NCBI GenBank assembly: GCA_030446955.1
Contig: JAUJMG010000103.1
Location: 1 to 11,746, forward strand
Length of the DNA: 11,746 nucleotides
Reading direction: 5' to 3'
Source: Thermomicrobiales bacterium
Lineage (GTDB): Bacteria > Chloroflexota > Chloroflexia > Thermomicrobiales > UBA6265
Below the pieces are notes generated by a model. That model saw nothing but the letters and a program-made list of their open reading frames with translations, made no database searches and was not told where the DNA came from. Shown one piece after another: positions 5,171 through 11,696 of the stretch (the first letter of the stretch is position 1; each line of letters starts with the position of its first letter). Both the position numbers and the translations under genes were made by a program.

Positions 5171-6595
5171 GTGGTCTTGCTCATCGGTGTCGCTATCGTC
5201 AGCAGGGGACACGTCTTCGCGCAGGAGGGAACTCCCGCCGCGGCGGCGATGCACCCGGTGGCGATCCATCATGGCACCTGCGACAGCCCGACCACCGCCC
5301 CGGCCTTCGGCCTCGGCGAGACTCGCCCAATAGGGTCCACCGCAGATGATGAGGGCGAGACCGTGCGCGGCGTCCCACCGGAGCGGCCGGTCCTCTTCAC
5401 CGAGGAGACAATCAATGCTACCTTCGACGACCTCTTCGACGCGGAGCAGCCACACCTAATTGCCATCCACGAGAGCGCCCAGACCTTCGGCACCATGCTC
5501 GCCTGCGGCCAACTCGGCGGGGTCGAGGACGACGGCCGGATCGTGGTCGCCCTGCGGCCGGTGGGCGAGTCGAGACTGGCTGGAGTCGCGGTGCTGGACG
5601 AGGACGAGTCGGGCTTTCTCGGCCTCGGCGAGACGGAGATCCAGATCACCGTCTACCTCTTCGCCGTGGCCGAGCCAACCGCACCAGAGGTGGCCACGCC
5701 GGAACCGATCGAGCCAACTGGGGCCGGCTACGCTCACCCTGAATGGCTGGTCGACGGGACGTGGGTGGAGGAGCACGTGGCGCCTGGTGCACCCGCGGAG
5801 CCGCCGCTGCTGGTGATAGGGGTAGACGCGTTCGACCAGACGCTGCCAGCGATACCCGGCGCGACACGGGTCGACTGGGCCAACGTCGCCCCGCCCGGCA
5901 CATCGGAGGCGGCGATTGCCCAGCTGGAGGCCAACATCCAGCGGTCGCTCCTGCCGCTGATGCAGACACCCTACGGCCGCAACCTCGCGCCCGGTGACAT
6001 GGTCTTGCTCTATGACGACGGCTCCCTTGAGGCCACCTGCATCTGGTGGGCCTTGGACTACGTCGGGCACGGGGAAAAGCACCTCCTCAACGGCGGTGCG
6101 GCCGCCTGGCTCTCGACGACCTCCCTGCCCCCACAGAGTGCCCCCGCCGTTCGGGCCGGCCCAGCCCCCGCCGTGCCGACGCCGTATCCGGGCGAGGGCA
6201 ATCCGGCCGTGCTGGCCACGCTCGTGACCGCGCGGGAGAGCCTCGAGGATCCAAATATCGTCCTGGTCGACACGCGCTCGCCCGAGGCGTACGCCGCGGG
6301 TCACCTCCCCGGTGCCGTCAATGTCCCGGCCGCCGAGAACGTCGAGATCGCCGCCGAGGATGAGCCGAGGCACTGGAAGGACGGGCAGGCGCTACGCGAG
6401 ATCTACGCAGCGGCTGGTGTTGCCCCAGAGGCGCGAGTAATCACCTACGGGGCCAGCGGCGACGACATCGGCGCCTACGTCGCCTACTTCACCCTTCGCC
6501 TACTGGGCTACGAGGAGGTGGCGGTCTACCCGGGCGGGTGGGCGGAGTGGGCCAGCCACCCAGAGCTGCCGCGGACGACCGGCGACCAGCCGTAG
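5171..6595 (+). CDS. Secreted protein with two rhodanese-like domains lacking catalytic cysteine
   Basis: 474 codons are open from GTG 5171; the intended start is probably ATG 5132 (see the amber codon there). After the signal core and the junction AQEGTPAA, residues 27-165 form a domain beginning HPVAIHHGTCDSP that I cannot name. An acidic Pro/Thr linker leads to a tandem rhodanese arrangement: the first domain covers about 186-315 (HPEWLVDGTW, IPGATRVDW, LLNGGAAAW), the second about 345-465 (VLVDTRSPEAYAAGHLPGAVNVP, key part VDTRSPEAYAAGHLPG, and VYPGGWAEW). Thiosulfate sulfurtransferases carry a catalytic Cys in the loop after the strand ending in Tyr. Here that position is Asp282 (LLYDDGS) in the first domain and Gly427 (ITYGASG) in the second, so neither should transfer sulfur. 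It may bind a ligand or partner outside the cell. Domain call firm, role unknown. Confidence 0.8.
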   Translation: MVLLIGVAIVSRGHVFAQEGTPAAAAMHPVAIHHGTCDSPTTAPAFGLGETRPIGSTADDEGETVRGVPPERPVLFTEETINATFDDLFDAEQPHLIAIHESAQTFGTMLACGQLGGVEDDGRIVVALRPVGESRLAGVAVLDEDESGFLGLGETEIQITVYLFAVAEPTAPEVATPEPIEPTGAGYAHPEWLVDGTWVEEHVAPGAPAEPPLLVIGVDAFDQTLPAIPGATRVDWANVAPPGTSEAAIAQLEANIQRSLLPLMQTPYGRNLAPGDMVLLYDDGSLEATCIWWALDYVGHGEKHLLNGGAAAWLSTTSLPPQSAPAVRAGPAPAVPTPYPGEGNPAVLATLVTARESLEDPNIVLVDTRSPEAYAAGHLPGAVNVPAAENVEIAAEDEPRHWKDGQALREIYAAAGVAPEARVITYGASGDDIGAYVAYFTLRLLGYEEVAVYPGGWAEWASHPELPRTTGDQP

Positions 6596-6990
6596 GCGTG
6601 GCCCCCAAAGGCCTAGATGCTGAAAGTCGCCCCAACAGCCCATCTCCCGCTCCTTCAGCTGATCCTTGTGCAGGCGTGGCACTTGTCCGTGCAGGCTACC
6701 GCCTCCACGAGGACGAGGTCGCCACCGGAGGTGAGCGCATCTCCTGCACTTCGTCTTGGGCGCTGGACAGCCTGCGTCCCCTGGCCGGGCAGCCGACGGT
6801 CCCGCGGGTGGCCGACCCAGACGGCTGGGGCTGCCAGCTGGGGGTCAATGACTTCGTGACACCGGCACCCCTTCCGGACGCCGCAGCGGCAGCGGTCTCG
6901 TCCACGACGCCGACGGTGGGCAAGATCGCATGCTAGCTCCGCGCCGACGGGCAGCGGTAGCGGGTTCGTGGAACCACCCAAGATCGGCCC
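6596..6990. other. About 395 bp without a convincing gene; coding-like frame at 6676-6936
   Basis: Just past the rhodanese stop, TAGGC/GCCTA (6593-6597 and 6611-6615) could form a weak hairpin. On the plus strand the frame containing GTG 6676 and ending at TAG 6934-6936 has G or C at most third positions, as real genes here do. It reads GYRLHEDEVATGGERISC and ADPDGWGCQLGVNDFVTP. It has no start codon with a ribosome site and no domain I recognise, so it may be a remnant. The opposite strand also has open frames, none supported. Confidence 0.35.
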
Positions 6991-7161
6991 TTAAGGGGCC
7001 GCAGGAGACGCACCGGGAGGCAGGGCCGTGGGGGCGATCACGTCCTCTTGGCCAAGGGCAACCCAGAGGGCGAAGACCAGGAGGACGACGAGGAGCAAAG
7101 CGACCGTCGCCACAAGGATGGTCCGGGGGGTCCCAGAGGGGAGGAAATGTCGTGTTGCCAT
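6991..7161 (-). CDS. 56-residue single-pass membrane protein
   Basis: On the minus strand, AAGGAG (complement of 7170-7175) stands 8 nt before ATG at 7161, opening a 56-codon frame to TAA at 6991-6993. The protein begins MATRHFLPSGTPRT, has one strong membrane segment (about residues 15-36, ILVATVALLLVVLLVFALWV), then GQEDVIAPT and a Pro/Ala-rich end, ASPAAP. The basic start and following hydrophobic segment suggest either a membrane anchor or an uncleaved signal peptide with the tail outside. It is transcribed away from another tiny membrane-protein gene, 78 bp distant. No family recognised; the ribosome site and codon use make it likely real. A short palindrome (GGCCCTTAAGGGGCC) spans its stop codon. 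Confidence 0.6.
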   Translation of the reverse strand: MATRHFLPSGTPRTILVATVALLLVVLLVFALWVALGQEDVIAPTALPPGASPAAP

Positions 7162-7239
7162 CAGGCGCGCTCCTTCCCAAGCCGTCTCGGCTCGATTCCG
7201 GCAGTCGCACTCGACACTTCAGCAATATGGAGGCCACCT

Positions 7240-7413
7240 ATGCCAAGGGCAACAAGCAACCACGGACACGAGAACGAGTTGCCACCACCCGCACTCAAGG
7301 CCAAGCGGCCACTCGAGGTGCAGAAGCGGCGCGGGCTCCTCATCTGGGTGGCCACCGCGCTGGTCTTCGTCATCGCCCTGGTCGTCATCGTAGTCATCGC
7401 CATGACCCAGTGA
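7240..7413 (+). CDS. 57-residue single-pass membrane protein
   Basis: GGAGG (7229-7233) lies 6 nt before ATG 7240. The 57-residue product has a polar, charged N-terminal half (MPRATSNHGHENELPPP, then LKAKRPLEVQKRRG) and one strong membrane segment at about residues 33-54 (LLIWVATALVFVIALVVIVV), ending AMTQ. The stretch KRRG before the helix predicts that the N-terminus stays in the cytoplasm. It is arranged divergently from the 56-residue gene at 6991-7161, and the two resemble each other only in having a single Val/Leu-rich helix. A terminator-like hairpin follows 14 bp after the stop. No family recognised. Confidence 0.65.
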   Translation: MPRATSNHGHENELPPPALKAKRPLEVQKRRGLLIWVATALVFVIALVVIVVIAMTQ

Positions 7414-7427
7414 CGGGTGATTTCACT

Positions 7428-7445
7428 GGGGCACGCGTCTGCCCC
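7428..7445 (+). terminator. Short terminator-like hairpin
   Basis: GGGGCA (7428-7433) pairs with TGCCCC (7440-7445) around a 6-nt loop, 14 bp after the stop of the 57-residue membrane protein. No U-tract. Confidence 0.4.
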
Positions 7446-7538
7446 TGATCCCGAGTCCTTGACCGATCCCCAACTCCTTTCTCCAAAGTCGCTGCAGACC
7501 GAGTCCTGCCTGATGCGGCGATCCCTGAGTCCGGGCTT

Positions 7539-7626
7539 GTTCACCTGCCGTTCATCCCTCATTACCGGCAAGTTCACCATCTCGCTCCCTCGCGTTCACT
7601 GGTATCCACTGGCACGTTCACCTTGG
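7539..7626 (+). promoter_or_regulatory. Array of eight 11-bp direct-repeat units, PHO-box-like, copy 2
   Basis: GTTCACC or its close variants occur at 7539, 7550 (GTTCATC), 7572, 7594 (GTTCACT) and 7616. All are multiples of 11 bp apart, and weaker units occupy 7561, 7583 and about 7604-7605. Here two adjacent units at 7539 and 7550 are both strong, forming a classical pair of 11-bp repeats. As in copy 1, the last unit abuts a -10 element. In the 88 bp of the array about 17 bases differ between the copies, mostly outside the GTTCA cores of the strong units, which suggests that the cores have been kept by selection. Confidence 0.7.
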
Positions 7627-7631
7627 TGGGC

Positions 7632-7637
7632 TAGAGT
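7632..7637 (+). promoter_or_regulatory. -10-like element TAGAGT, copy 2
   Basis: Same hexamer and same 9-bp distance from the last GTTCACC core as at 578-583. The transcript would start near 7644 and carry a leader of about 350 nt before the quinoprotein start, including the cupredoxin fragment. Confidence 0.5.
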
Positions 7638-7647
7638 CGGTAGCGAC

Positions 7648-7780
7648 GGTGATGCACCTCCAGCCCGGTGCCCGCCGATCACCTCTTCCCTCTTCCCTAC
7701 CCCCATCCCGGCCAGCGGTGCAGGCACTGCCACCTGGTATGGGGGTAGCCCCAGGAGACCTCTCCCCAGAGTGGCGTGCC
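7648..7780 (+). promoter_or_regulatory. Conserved structured 5' leader, copy 2
   Basis: The stems seen in copy 1 have counterparts here: GGTGAT (7648-7653) with ATCACC (7678-7683) enclosing GCACC/GGTGC, the GGT-GCAG/CTGC-ACC stem from 7717, GGGG/CCCC from 7741, and GGAG/CTCC (one pair shorter than in copy 1). Changes between the copies fall mostly in loops and linkers. No known riboswitch class is recognised. Confidence 0.5.
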
Positions 7781-7812
7781 AACGGACTGGGAAGACTCAG
7801 TGGTGGCTCGGG

Positions 7813-7860
7813 GTGTCGGGGCATGCAGCGGCCGGCATGTTCGGCCCCATGCACGTCGAG
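7813..7860 (+). pseudogene. Orphan fragment of the cupredoxin 3' end
   Basis: 48 bp match 3654-3701 at about 43 positions. They read SGHAAAGMFGPMHVE in the corresponding frame: the copper ligands His and Met are kept but the Cys is not included, and the stop codon is replaced by GAG. It begins exactly where similarity between the two long repeats ends. It lies in the leader of the quinoprotein gene and cannot be a functional protein. Confidence 0.75.
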
Positions 7861-7968
7861 GAGGGGAAGCTCGTTTCCCGGCGCGAGCACAAACTCGTTC
7901 GTCATCAATCATCGGGGACGTGACGTATGTAGAGGTTTGGCGACGAGGTGGATTTCGTTTAACGCCAG

Positions 7969-7984
7969 GCCGCTTTTGAGCGGC
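7969..7984 (+). promoter_or_regulatory. Hairpin abutting the quinoprotein ribosome site
   Basis: GCCGCT (7969-7974) pairs perfectly with AGCGGC (7979-7984) around a TTTG loop, ending 2 nt before the Shine-Dalgarno AAGGAGG (7987-7993). Such a hairpin may protect the mRNA end after processing or influence ribosome loading. It is too close to the start to be a terminator for this gene. Confidence 0.45.
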
Positions 7985-7997
7985 ACAAGGAGGAATC

Positions 7998-9680
7998 ATG
8001 GCTGACCAGCAGCAGGCACGACCGCCCTGGTGGGAGAACGGCCTCGATCGCCGTACCTTCCTCAAAGGATCCGCAGGAGCTATGGCTGCCCTGACGGTGG
8101 CAACGGGCGCCACGCACGTTACTGCCCAGGAGACGACCCCGACAGCCACTGAGGCAGCACCCTCCGAGGTCACCGAGCATCGCGCCGACTGGCCGCTGCC
8201 CAATCGCGACTACGCAAACACTCGGGCGACAACGGACGCCGAAATCACCGCGGAAAACGTCGGCGATCTCGGGACCGCTTGGACATTCCACCTGCCCGGC
8301 ACGGGGCCCTACGGAGCAGCGGCCTCGAACCCGATCGTGATTGGGGACAGGGTCTATGTCCAGGACCTGGCAAGCAACATCTTCGCGCTTGACTTCACGA
8401 CAGGTGAGGTGATTTGGGAGCGACGCTACGACAACACGGTCGTTGGTCCCAACGGTCCAGCCGTCGACTGGGGCAAGGTCTTCGCGACGGTCAGCGCCCG
8501 AGATGTCGCCGCCCTAGACCTGGAGACGGGCGAGGAGATCTGGCGGGTTCCGCTCGATGGAGCCACCGGCTCGATTCAACCGATGGTCTACGACGGCCAC
8601 GTCTACGTCAGTACGCTCGCCGGTGCCGTCGAAGTTGAGGGCGAGGGCGAGGATCGGGAGTTCGCCATCCGGGGGTACGAGGGTGGCCACAGCGGTCTGG
8701 CCTACGCGCTCGATCAGGAGACCGGTGAGGTCGTCTGGCAATTCCAGACGGTCGAGGAGGGCTTCTGGGGCGCTCCCGAGATCAACAGCGGCGCCGGCCT
8801 CTGGTTCCCGCCGGCGATCGACGAGGACCGCGGAGTCGCCTACTACGGTACCGGCAACCCGGCGCCGTTCCCCGGCATTATCGGTTGGCCGAACGCTTCC
8901 AGCCGTCCAGGCCCCAACCTCTACAGCAACTCCCTGATCGCCCTTGATTGCGAGAGCGGCGAGCTGCGCTGGTACCACCAAGCCAAGCCGCACGACCTCT
9001 TCGACCTCGACTTCCATCTCTCGCCGATGCTGGCCACCGTCGAGGTTGACGGCGAGGCGCGCGACCTCGTCATCGGCTCCGGCAAGTTGGGCCGGATCAT
9101 CGCCCTCGACCGAGAAAGCGGCGAGGTCATGTGGGACACCGCCGTCGGCGAGCACGAGAACGATGAACTGGACGGGGTTCCGCCCGGGGAGACGGTCGAG
9201 GTGCTGCCGGGGGTCTTAGGTGGAGTCGAGACGCCGATGGCATTCGCCGAGGGGGTCGTGTACGCCGCCGTCGTCAACATGGCGACGCCATACACGGCGA
9301 CTGGGCACGAGGCGCTCGACGGCACGCAGGCGGTCCAGAACGCTGAGCGGATGACAGACCTCGACACGGGCACTGGTGAGATCGTCGCCCTCGACGCGAC
9401 CAGCGGCGAGATCCTGTGGAGCACGTCCGTGGAGCAGCCGCCGTTCGGAGGTGTGACCGTCGTCAACGACCTCGTGGTGGCCTCGACCTTCGACGGTGCG
9501 ATCTTCGCACTCGACCGGGACGGTGGCGAGGAGGTGTGGCGAACCCAGGTGGAAGCACCGCTGATCGCCTGGCCGGCTATCGTCGGTGACACCCTTATGG
9601 TCGCGTCGGGCGCCAGTGACAACGCTGCCTTGACCGCCTTCCGGCTGGGTGCTGAGGCGGAAGCGACGCCCGCCACTTAG
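7998..9680 (+). CDS. Tat-exported PQQ-type quinoprotein dehydrogenase
   Basis: A 560-residue enzyme with AAGGAGG 4 nt before ATG 7998. Residues 1-44 are a twin-arginine signal peptide (LDRRTFLKGSAGAMAALTVA) ending at TAQETTP, so it is exported folded, probably with cofactor. The rest is a quinoprotein alcohol-dehydrogenase propeller. PQQ repeats with the Gly-Glu-x-x-Trp signature occur at about 136-140 (GEVIW), 178-182 (GEEIW), 243-247 (GEVVW), 321-325 (GELRW), 375-379 (GEVMW), 470-474 (GEILW) and 510-514 (GEEVW). YYGTGNPAPF (282-291) and KPHDLFDLDF (330-339) correspond to active-site regions of methanol/ethanol dehydrogenases (compare PHDxWDYD). No Cys-Cys pair is present and there is no haem domain, so electrons must go to a separate carrier such as a cupredoxin (inference). 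Substrate unknown. It has cupredoxin fragments on both sides and the duplicated control region upstream. Confidence 0.9.
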   Translation: MADQQQARPPWWENGLDRRTFLKGSAGAMAALTVATGATHVTAQETTPTATEAAPSEVTEHRADWPLPNRDYANTRATTDAEITAENVGDLGTAWTFHLPGTGPYGAAASNPIVIGDRVYVQDLASNIFALDFTTGEVIWERRYDNTVVGPNGPAVDWGKVFATVSARDVAALDLETGEEIWRVPLDGATGSIQPMVYDGHVYVSTLAGAVEVEGEGEDREFAIRGYEGGHSGLAYALDQETGEVVWQFQTVEEGFWGAPEINSGAGLWFPPAIDEDRGVAYYGTGNPAPFPGIIGWPNASSRPGPNLYSNSLIALDCESGELRWYHQAKPHDLFDLDFHLSPMLATVEVDGEARDLVIGSGKLGRIIALDRESGEVMWDTAVGEHENDELDGVPPGETVEVLPGVLGGVETPMAFAEGVVYAAVVNMATPYTATGHEALDGTQAVQNAERMTDLDTGTGEIVALDATSGEILWSTSVEQPPFGGVTVVNDLVVASTFDGAIFALDRDGGEEVWRTQVEAPLIAWPAIVGDTLMVASGASDNAALTAFRLGAEAEATPAT

Positions 9681-9765
9681 GTGGATACCGGTGAACGTAG
9701 CTGGAACCCAGCGTCACCTGATCGAGGCGGAGATGCGTATCGTCCGGCCACGACCTGAGGAGCGT

Positions 9766-9868
9766 CAGAGCCAGACCAGCACCATCAATGCGCCCGCCGG
9801 GGACTACTACTACTTCTGTGACGTGCCGGGCCATGAAGCGGCCGGCATGGTCGGCACCATGCACGTCG
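9766..9868 (+). pseudogene. Orphan fragment of the cupredoxin 3' end, nearly intact copper loop
   Basis: The match to 3597-3699 starts sharply at CAGAGCCAGACC and has about five differences in the first 100 bases. It reads QSQTSTINAPAGDYYYFCDV and then PGHEAAGMVGTMHV, so Cys, His and Met ligands are all kept. The first copper His and most of the beta-barrel are missing. An extra GTC follows and the stop codon has been lost (GAGGAG instead of GAGTAA). No start codon with a ribosome site precedes it, so it is a remnant or a recombination scar. Confidence 0.8.
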
Positions 9869-9959
9869 TCGAGGAGCGCCGACCGCTCGGTCGAGAAAGG
9901 TCCGCGAGGGGCATCCCGTCCCTCACGAGCCGCCACTGCAAGGAAAGGAGGATGGCGTC

Positions 9960-10109
9960 ATGGCCGTGCCCCCGGATCCCTGGTACCGCCGCTACTGGGG
10001 GTACTACGCCCGCCCCTACCCAGCCTTTGGGTGTCTCTACACGATCCTCTTGATCGTGCTGATCTGGTTCGTGCTCTCCCTGTTCATCGACGCCCTGGTC
10101 TTCTGGTAG
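9960..10109 (+). CDS. 49-residue Tyr/Trp-rich small membrane protein
   Basis: AAAGGAGG (9944-9951) stands 8 nt before ATG 9960, opening a 49-residue frame that ends at TAG 10107-10109. Residues 8-20 are strikingly aromatic (WYRRYWGYYARPY). A single membrane segment follows at about 25-46 (LYTILLIVLIWFVLSLFIDA), and the chain ends LVFW. The two arginines near the start predict a cytoplasmic N-terminus. A second ATG at 9952 lies too close to the ribosome site and opens an unlikely frame. No family recognised. Length, ribosome site and hydrophobic pattern support a real gene. Confidence 0.7.
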   Translation: MAVPPDPWYRRYWGYYARPYPAFGCLYTILLIVLIWFVLSLFIDALVFW

Positions 10110-10430
10110 CCGATGCCTGAGCAAGCCCGACGGAGTGCTGAGCCCAGTAGCTGACCGGGAAAGATGGGAACGGTCCAGCGTTGTCAGCCTTGTCGGCCGC
10201 CCTCCCACGCGGTCCAAGGTCAGGGACCGCGGAGGCTGTAGGAATGAGTTCGCTCGCGCGCTGCGGCCTCGAAACAGGTTCCCACGGGAACGAAGCATCG
10301 GAGGAAGAGACCGGCGATCCCCGGACTCGCCACCCAGTCAATCCATCCGCGCGGTCCCAGACTGCTCACATTCGCTAGCGGTTGCTTCTCCCACGAGACG
10401 CATCGCGGTGCAGAAAGGTGACCCCTGATC
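10110..10430. other. 321-bp spacer with two palindromic elements
   Basis: No gene is supported. CGCGGTCC (10208-10215) pairs perfectly with GGACCGCG (10224-10231) over an 8-nt loop, and CCTC/GAGG can extend it to 10201-10235; it may end the transcript of the small membrane protein. GTTCCC-ac-GGGAAC (10278-10291) is a perfect 6-bp palindrome with a 2-bp spacer, the form of a dimeric repressor site. AAAGGTG (10414-10420) is the ribosome site of the next gene. No clear -35/-10 pair is visible. Confidence 0.5.
10208..10231. terminator. Terminator-like hairpin
   Basis: Perfect 8-bp stem with an 8-nt loop, 98 bp after the stop of the 49-residue gene. No U-tract, and the distance is long, so the assignment is uncertain. 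Confidence 0.35.
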
Positions 10431-11696
10431 ATGCAACACCGCCTGCTTCCCGGCCGGCTCTTCGGCAACCTGTTCCTCCTCATCGCCCTGCTCGCGTCGG
10501 CGGCGGCCATCCCCGTCGGGGCTGCTCAGGACACCACGCCCACCACCCAAGCACAGACGCAAGGGGCCGGTGCCTCGGTCGAGGTCCACAAGCGCCTCTG
10601 TCCGACCGGCTACAGCGACAACAACTTCTTCGCGGACTGCCACGACACGCCCGCCGACGGCGTCACCTTTGAACTCGGTAACCTGCGTGACACCACCGGC
10701 ACCGACGGCAATGTCCGCTTCTTCAATCTCCTCGGTGGCACCTACACCATTACCGAGAGCGTCCCCGGCGACGTGGCCGAGAAAGTCATCTACTGCACCT
10801 TTGGTGGCGACCCCAGCGCGCCGGCCTCGTTCGACTACGTGGCCGGTGGCATCCGCCTCAACGTCCCGAGCGGCGCCGAGATCTTCTGCGACTGGTACAA
10901 CGTCCCCTACGATCTGCGCAGTCCCGGTAACGGTGACGGCGAGAACGGCGCCTCGGTGACGATCCACGCCCGGCGCTGTCCGGCGGACTTTACCGGCACT
11001 GATGTCTACGCGGTCTGCCACGACAACCCGCTCCCCGGCGCGACCTTCACCCTCGACGGCCTGACGGCCACGACCGGCGAGGACGGCAACACCCTCTTCT
11101 ACCAGCTGAACCCCGGCACCTACACGATCCGCCAGGCCGGCCAGGGCGAGTTCTGGTACTTCAATGTCTTCTGCTCGCCCACCGCAGACCTCAACCAGGA
11201 CGTGCCGGTAACCCGGGTCCCGAACGGCATCCAACTCGAGGTAGAGGCCGGCGCCTCAATCATCTGCGACTGGTACAACACCCCGGAGCCTGGCTCGGGC
11301 AACGGCGAGGACCCGAACGAGGCCGGCCAACTCACGCTCCACAAAGTGGAGTGCCCACCGGGCTATCAGGGCCAGCAGTTCTACCAGGACTGCCACGACA
11401 ACCGTCTCCAGGGTGTCAGCTTTGACGCGTTGGGACCTGAGGGCTATCTACGCATGGGCGTGGTCAGCAATAGCCAAGGCATCGTGAACTTCGACGGCAT
11501 CGGGGTTGGCGGCACCGTCAGCGTTCGCGAAGACCTGCCGGAAGGCACGGCGTACTTCGTTGTCTACTGCGCGGACGAGGACGGCGACCGGGTCCCGTTC
11601 CGCTACGTTGAGAATGCCCCGCGCACCGGCATCGATGTCGACATCTTCCGCGGCGACGACGTCCTCTGCGACTGGTACAACGTGCCGGCCGCCTAG
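10431..11696 (+). CDS. Secreted protein of three four-cysteine, prealbumin-like repeats
   Basis: A 421-residue exported protein. AAAGGTG (10414-10420) precedes ATG 10431. Residues 1-33 are a signal peptide (LFLLIALLASAAAIP) ending at AAQDTTP. Three tandem units follow at about 49-159, 174-284 and 299-419, separated by short Gly/Asn/Asp-rich linkers. Each runs V-x-H-K/A-R-x-C-P, then x-CHD, then T-x-G-x-x-GN...F..L..GTYTI, and ends CDWYN. The TF-L..T...GN..F..L..GTYTI pattern resembles the SpaA/Cna-B type prealbumin fold of surface adhesins. Four cysteines per unit keep a fixed spacing: 57/70/122/153, 183/196/248/279 and 308/321/380/413. The third unit has lost the GTYTI form. There is no LPxTG sorting signal or membrane anchor. 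Probably an extracellular structural or binding protein; the exact family is uncertain. Confidence 0.8.
   Translation: MQHRLLPGRLFGNLFLLIALLASAAAIPVGAAQDTTPTTQAQTQGAGASVEVHKRLCPTGYSDNNFFADCHDTPADGVTFELGNLRDTTGTDGNVRFFNLLGGTYTITESVPGDVAEKVIYCTFGGDPSAPASFDYVAGGIRLNVPSGAEIFCDWYNVPYDLRSPGNGDGENGASVTIHARRCPADFTGTDVYAVCHDNPLPGATFTLDGLTATTGEDGNTLFYQLNPGTYTIRQAGQGEFWYFNVFCSPTADLNQDVPVTRVPNGIQLEVEAGASIICDWYNTPEPGSGNGEDPNEAGQLTLHKVECPPGYQGQQFYQDCHDNRLQGVSFDALGPEGYLRMGVVSNSQGIVNFDGIGVGGTVSVREDLPEGTAYFVVYCADEDGDRVPFRYVENAPRTGIDVDIFRGDDVLCDWYNVPAA

Larger units (their letters stand above)
7532..7815 (+). repeat. Long direct repeat, copy 2 (control region and leader of the quinoprotein gene)
   Basis: This is the partner of 478-750. 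It is gap-free from 7539 to 7780 and then has 11 extra bases before similarity resumes at 7796. Similarity ends where a cupredoxin fragment begins (about 7813). In both copies the most constant bases are the GTTCA cores, the -10 element and the leader stems. Confidence 0.85.

Noticed and set aside
5456..6373. Long minus-strand open frame across the rhodanese gene
   Set aside because: Shadow frame with arginine- and glycine-rich translation and no ribosome site; the plus strand holds clear domains.
6655..6981. Minus-strand frame with CTDKCHAC as a haem-binding site
   Set aside because: The spacing is C-x3-CH, not CxxCH, no start site is present, and the plus strand in this stretch has stronger third-position bias.
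7417..7923. Plus-strand 168-codon frame over the second control region
   Set aside because: It crosses the repeat array, the -10 element and the leader, and includes the cupredoxin relic only by chance of frame.
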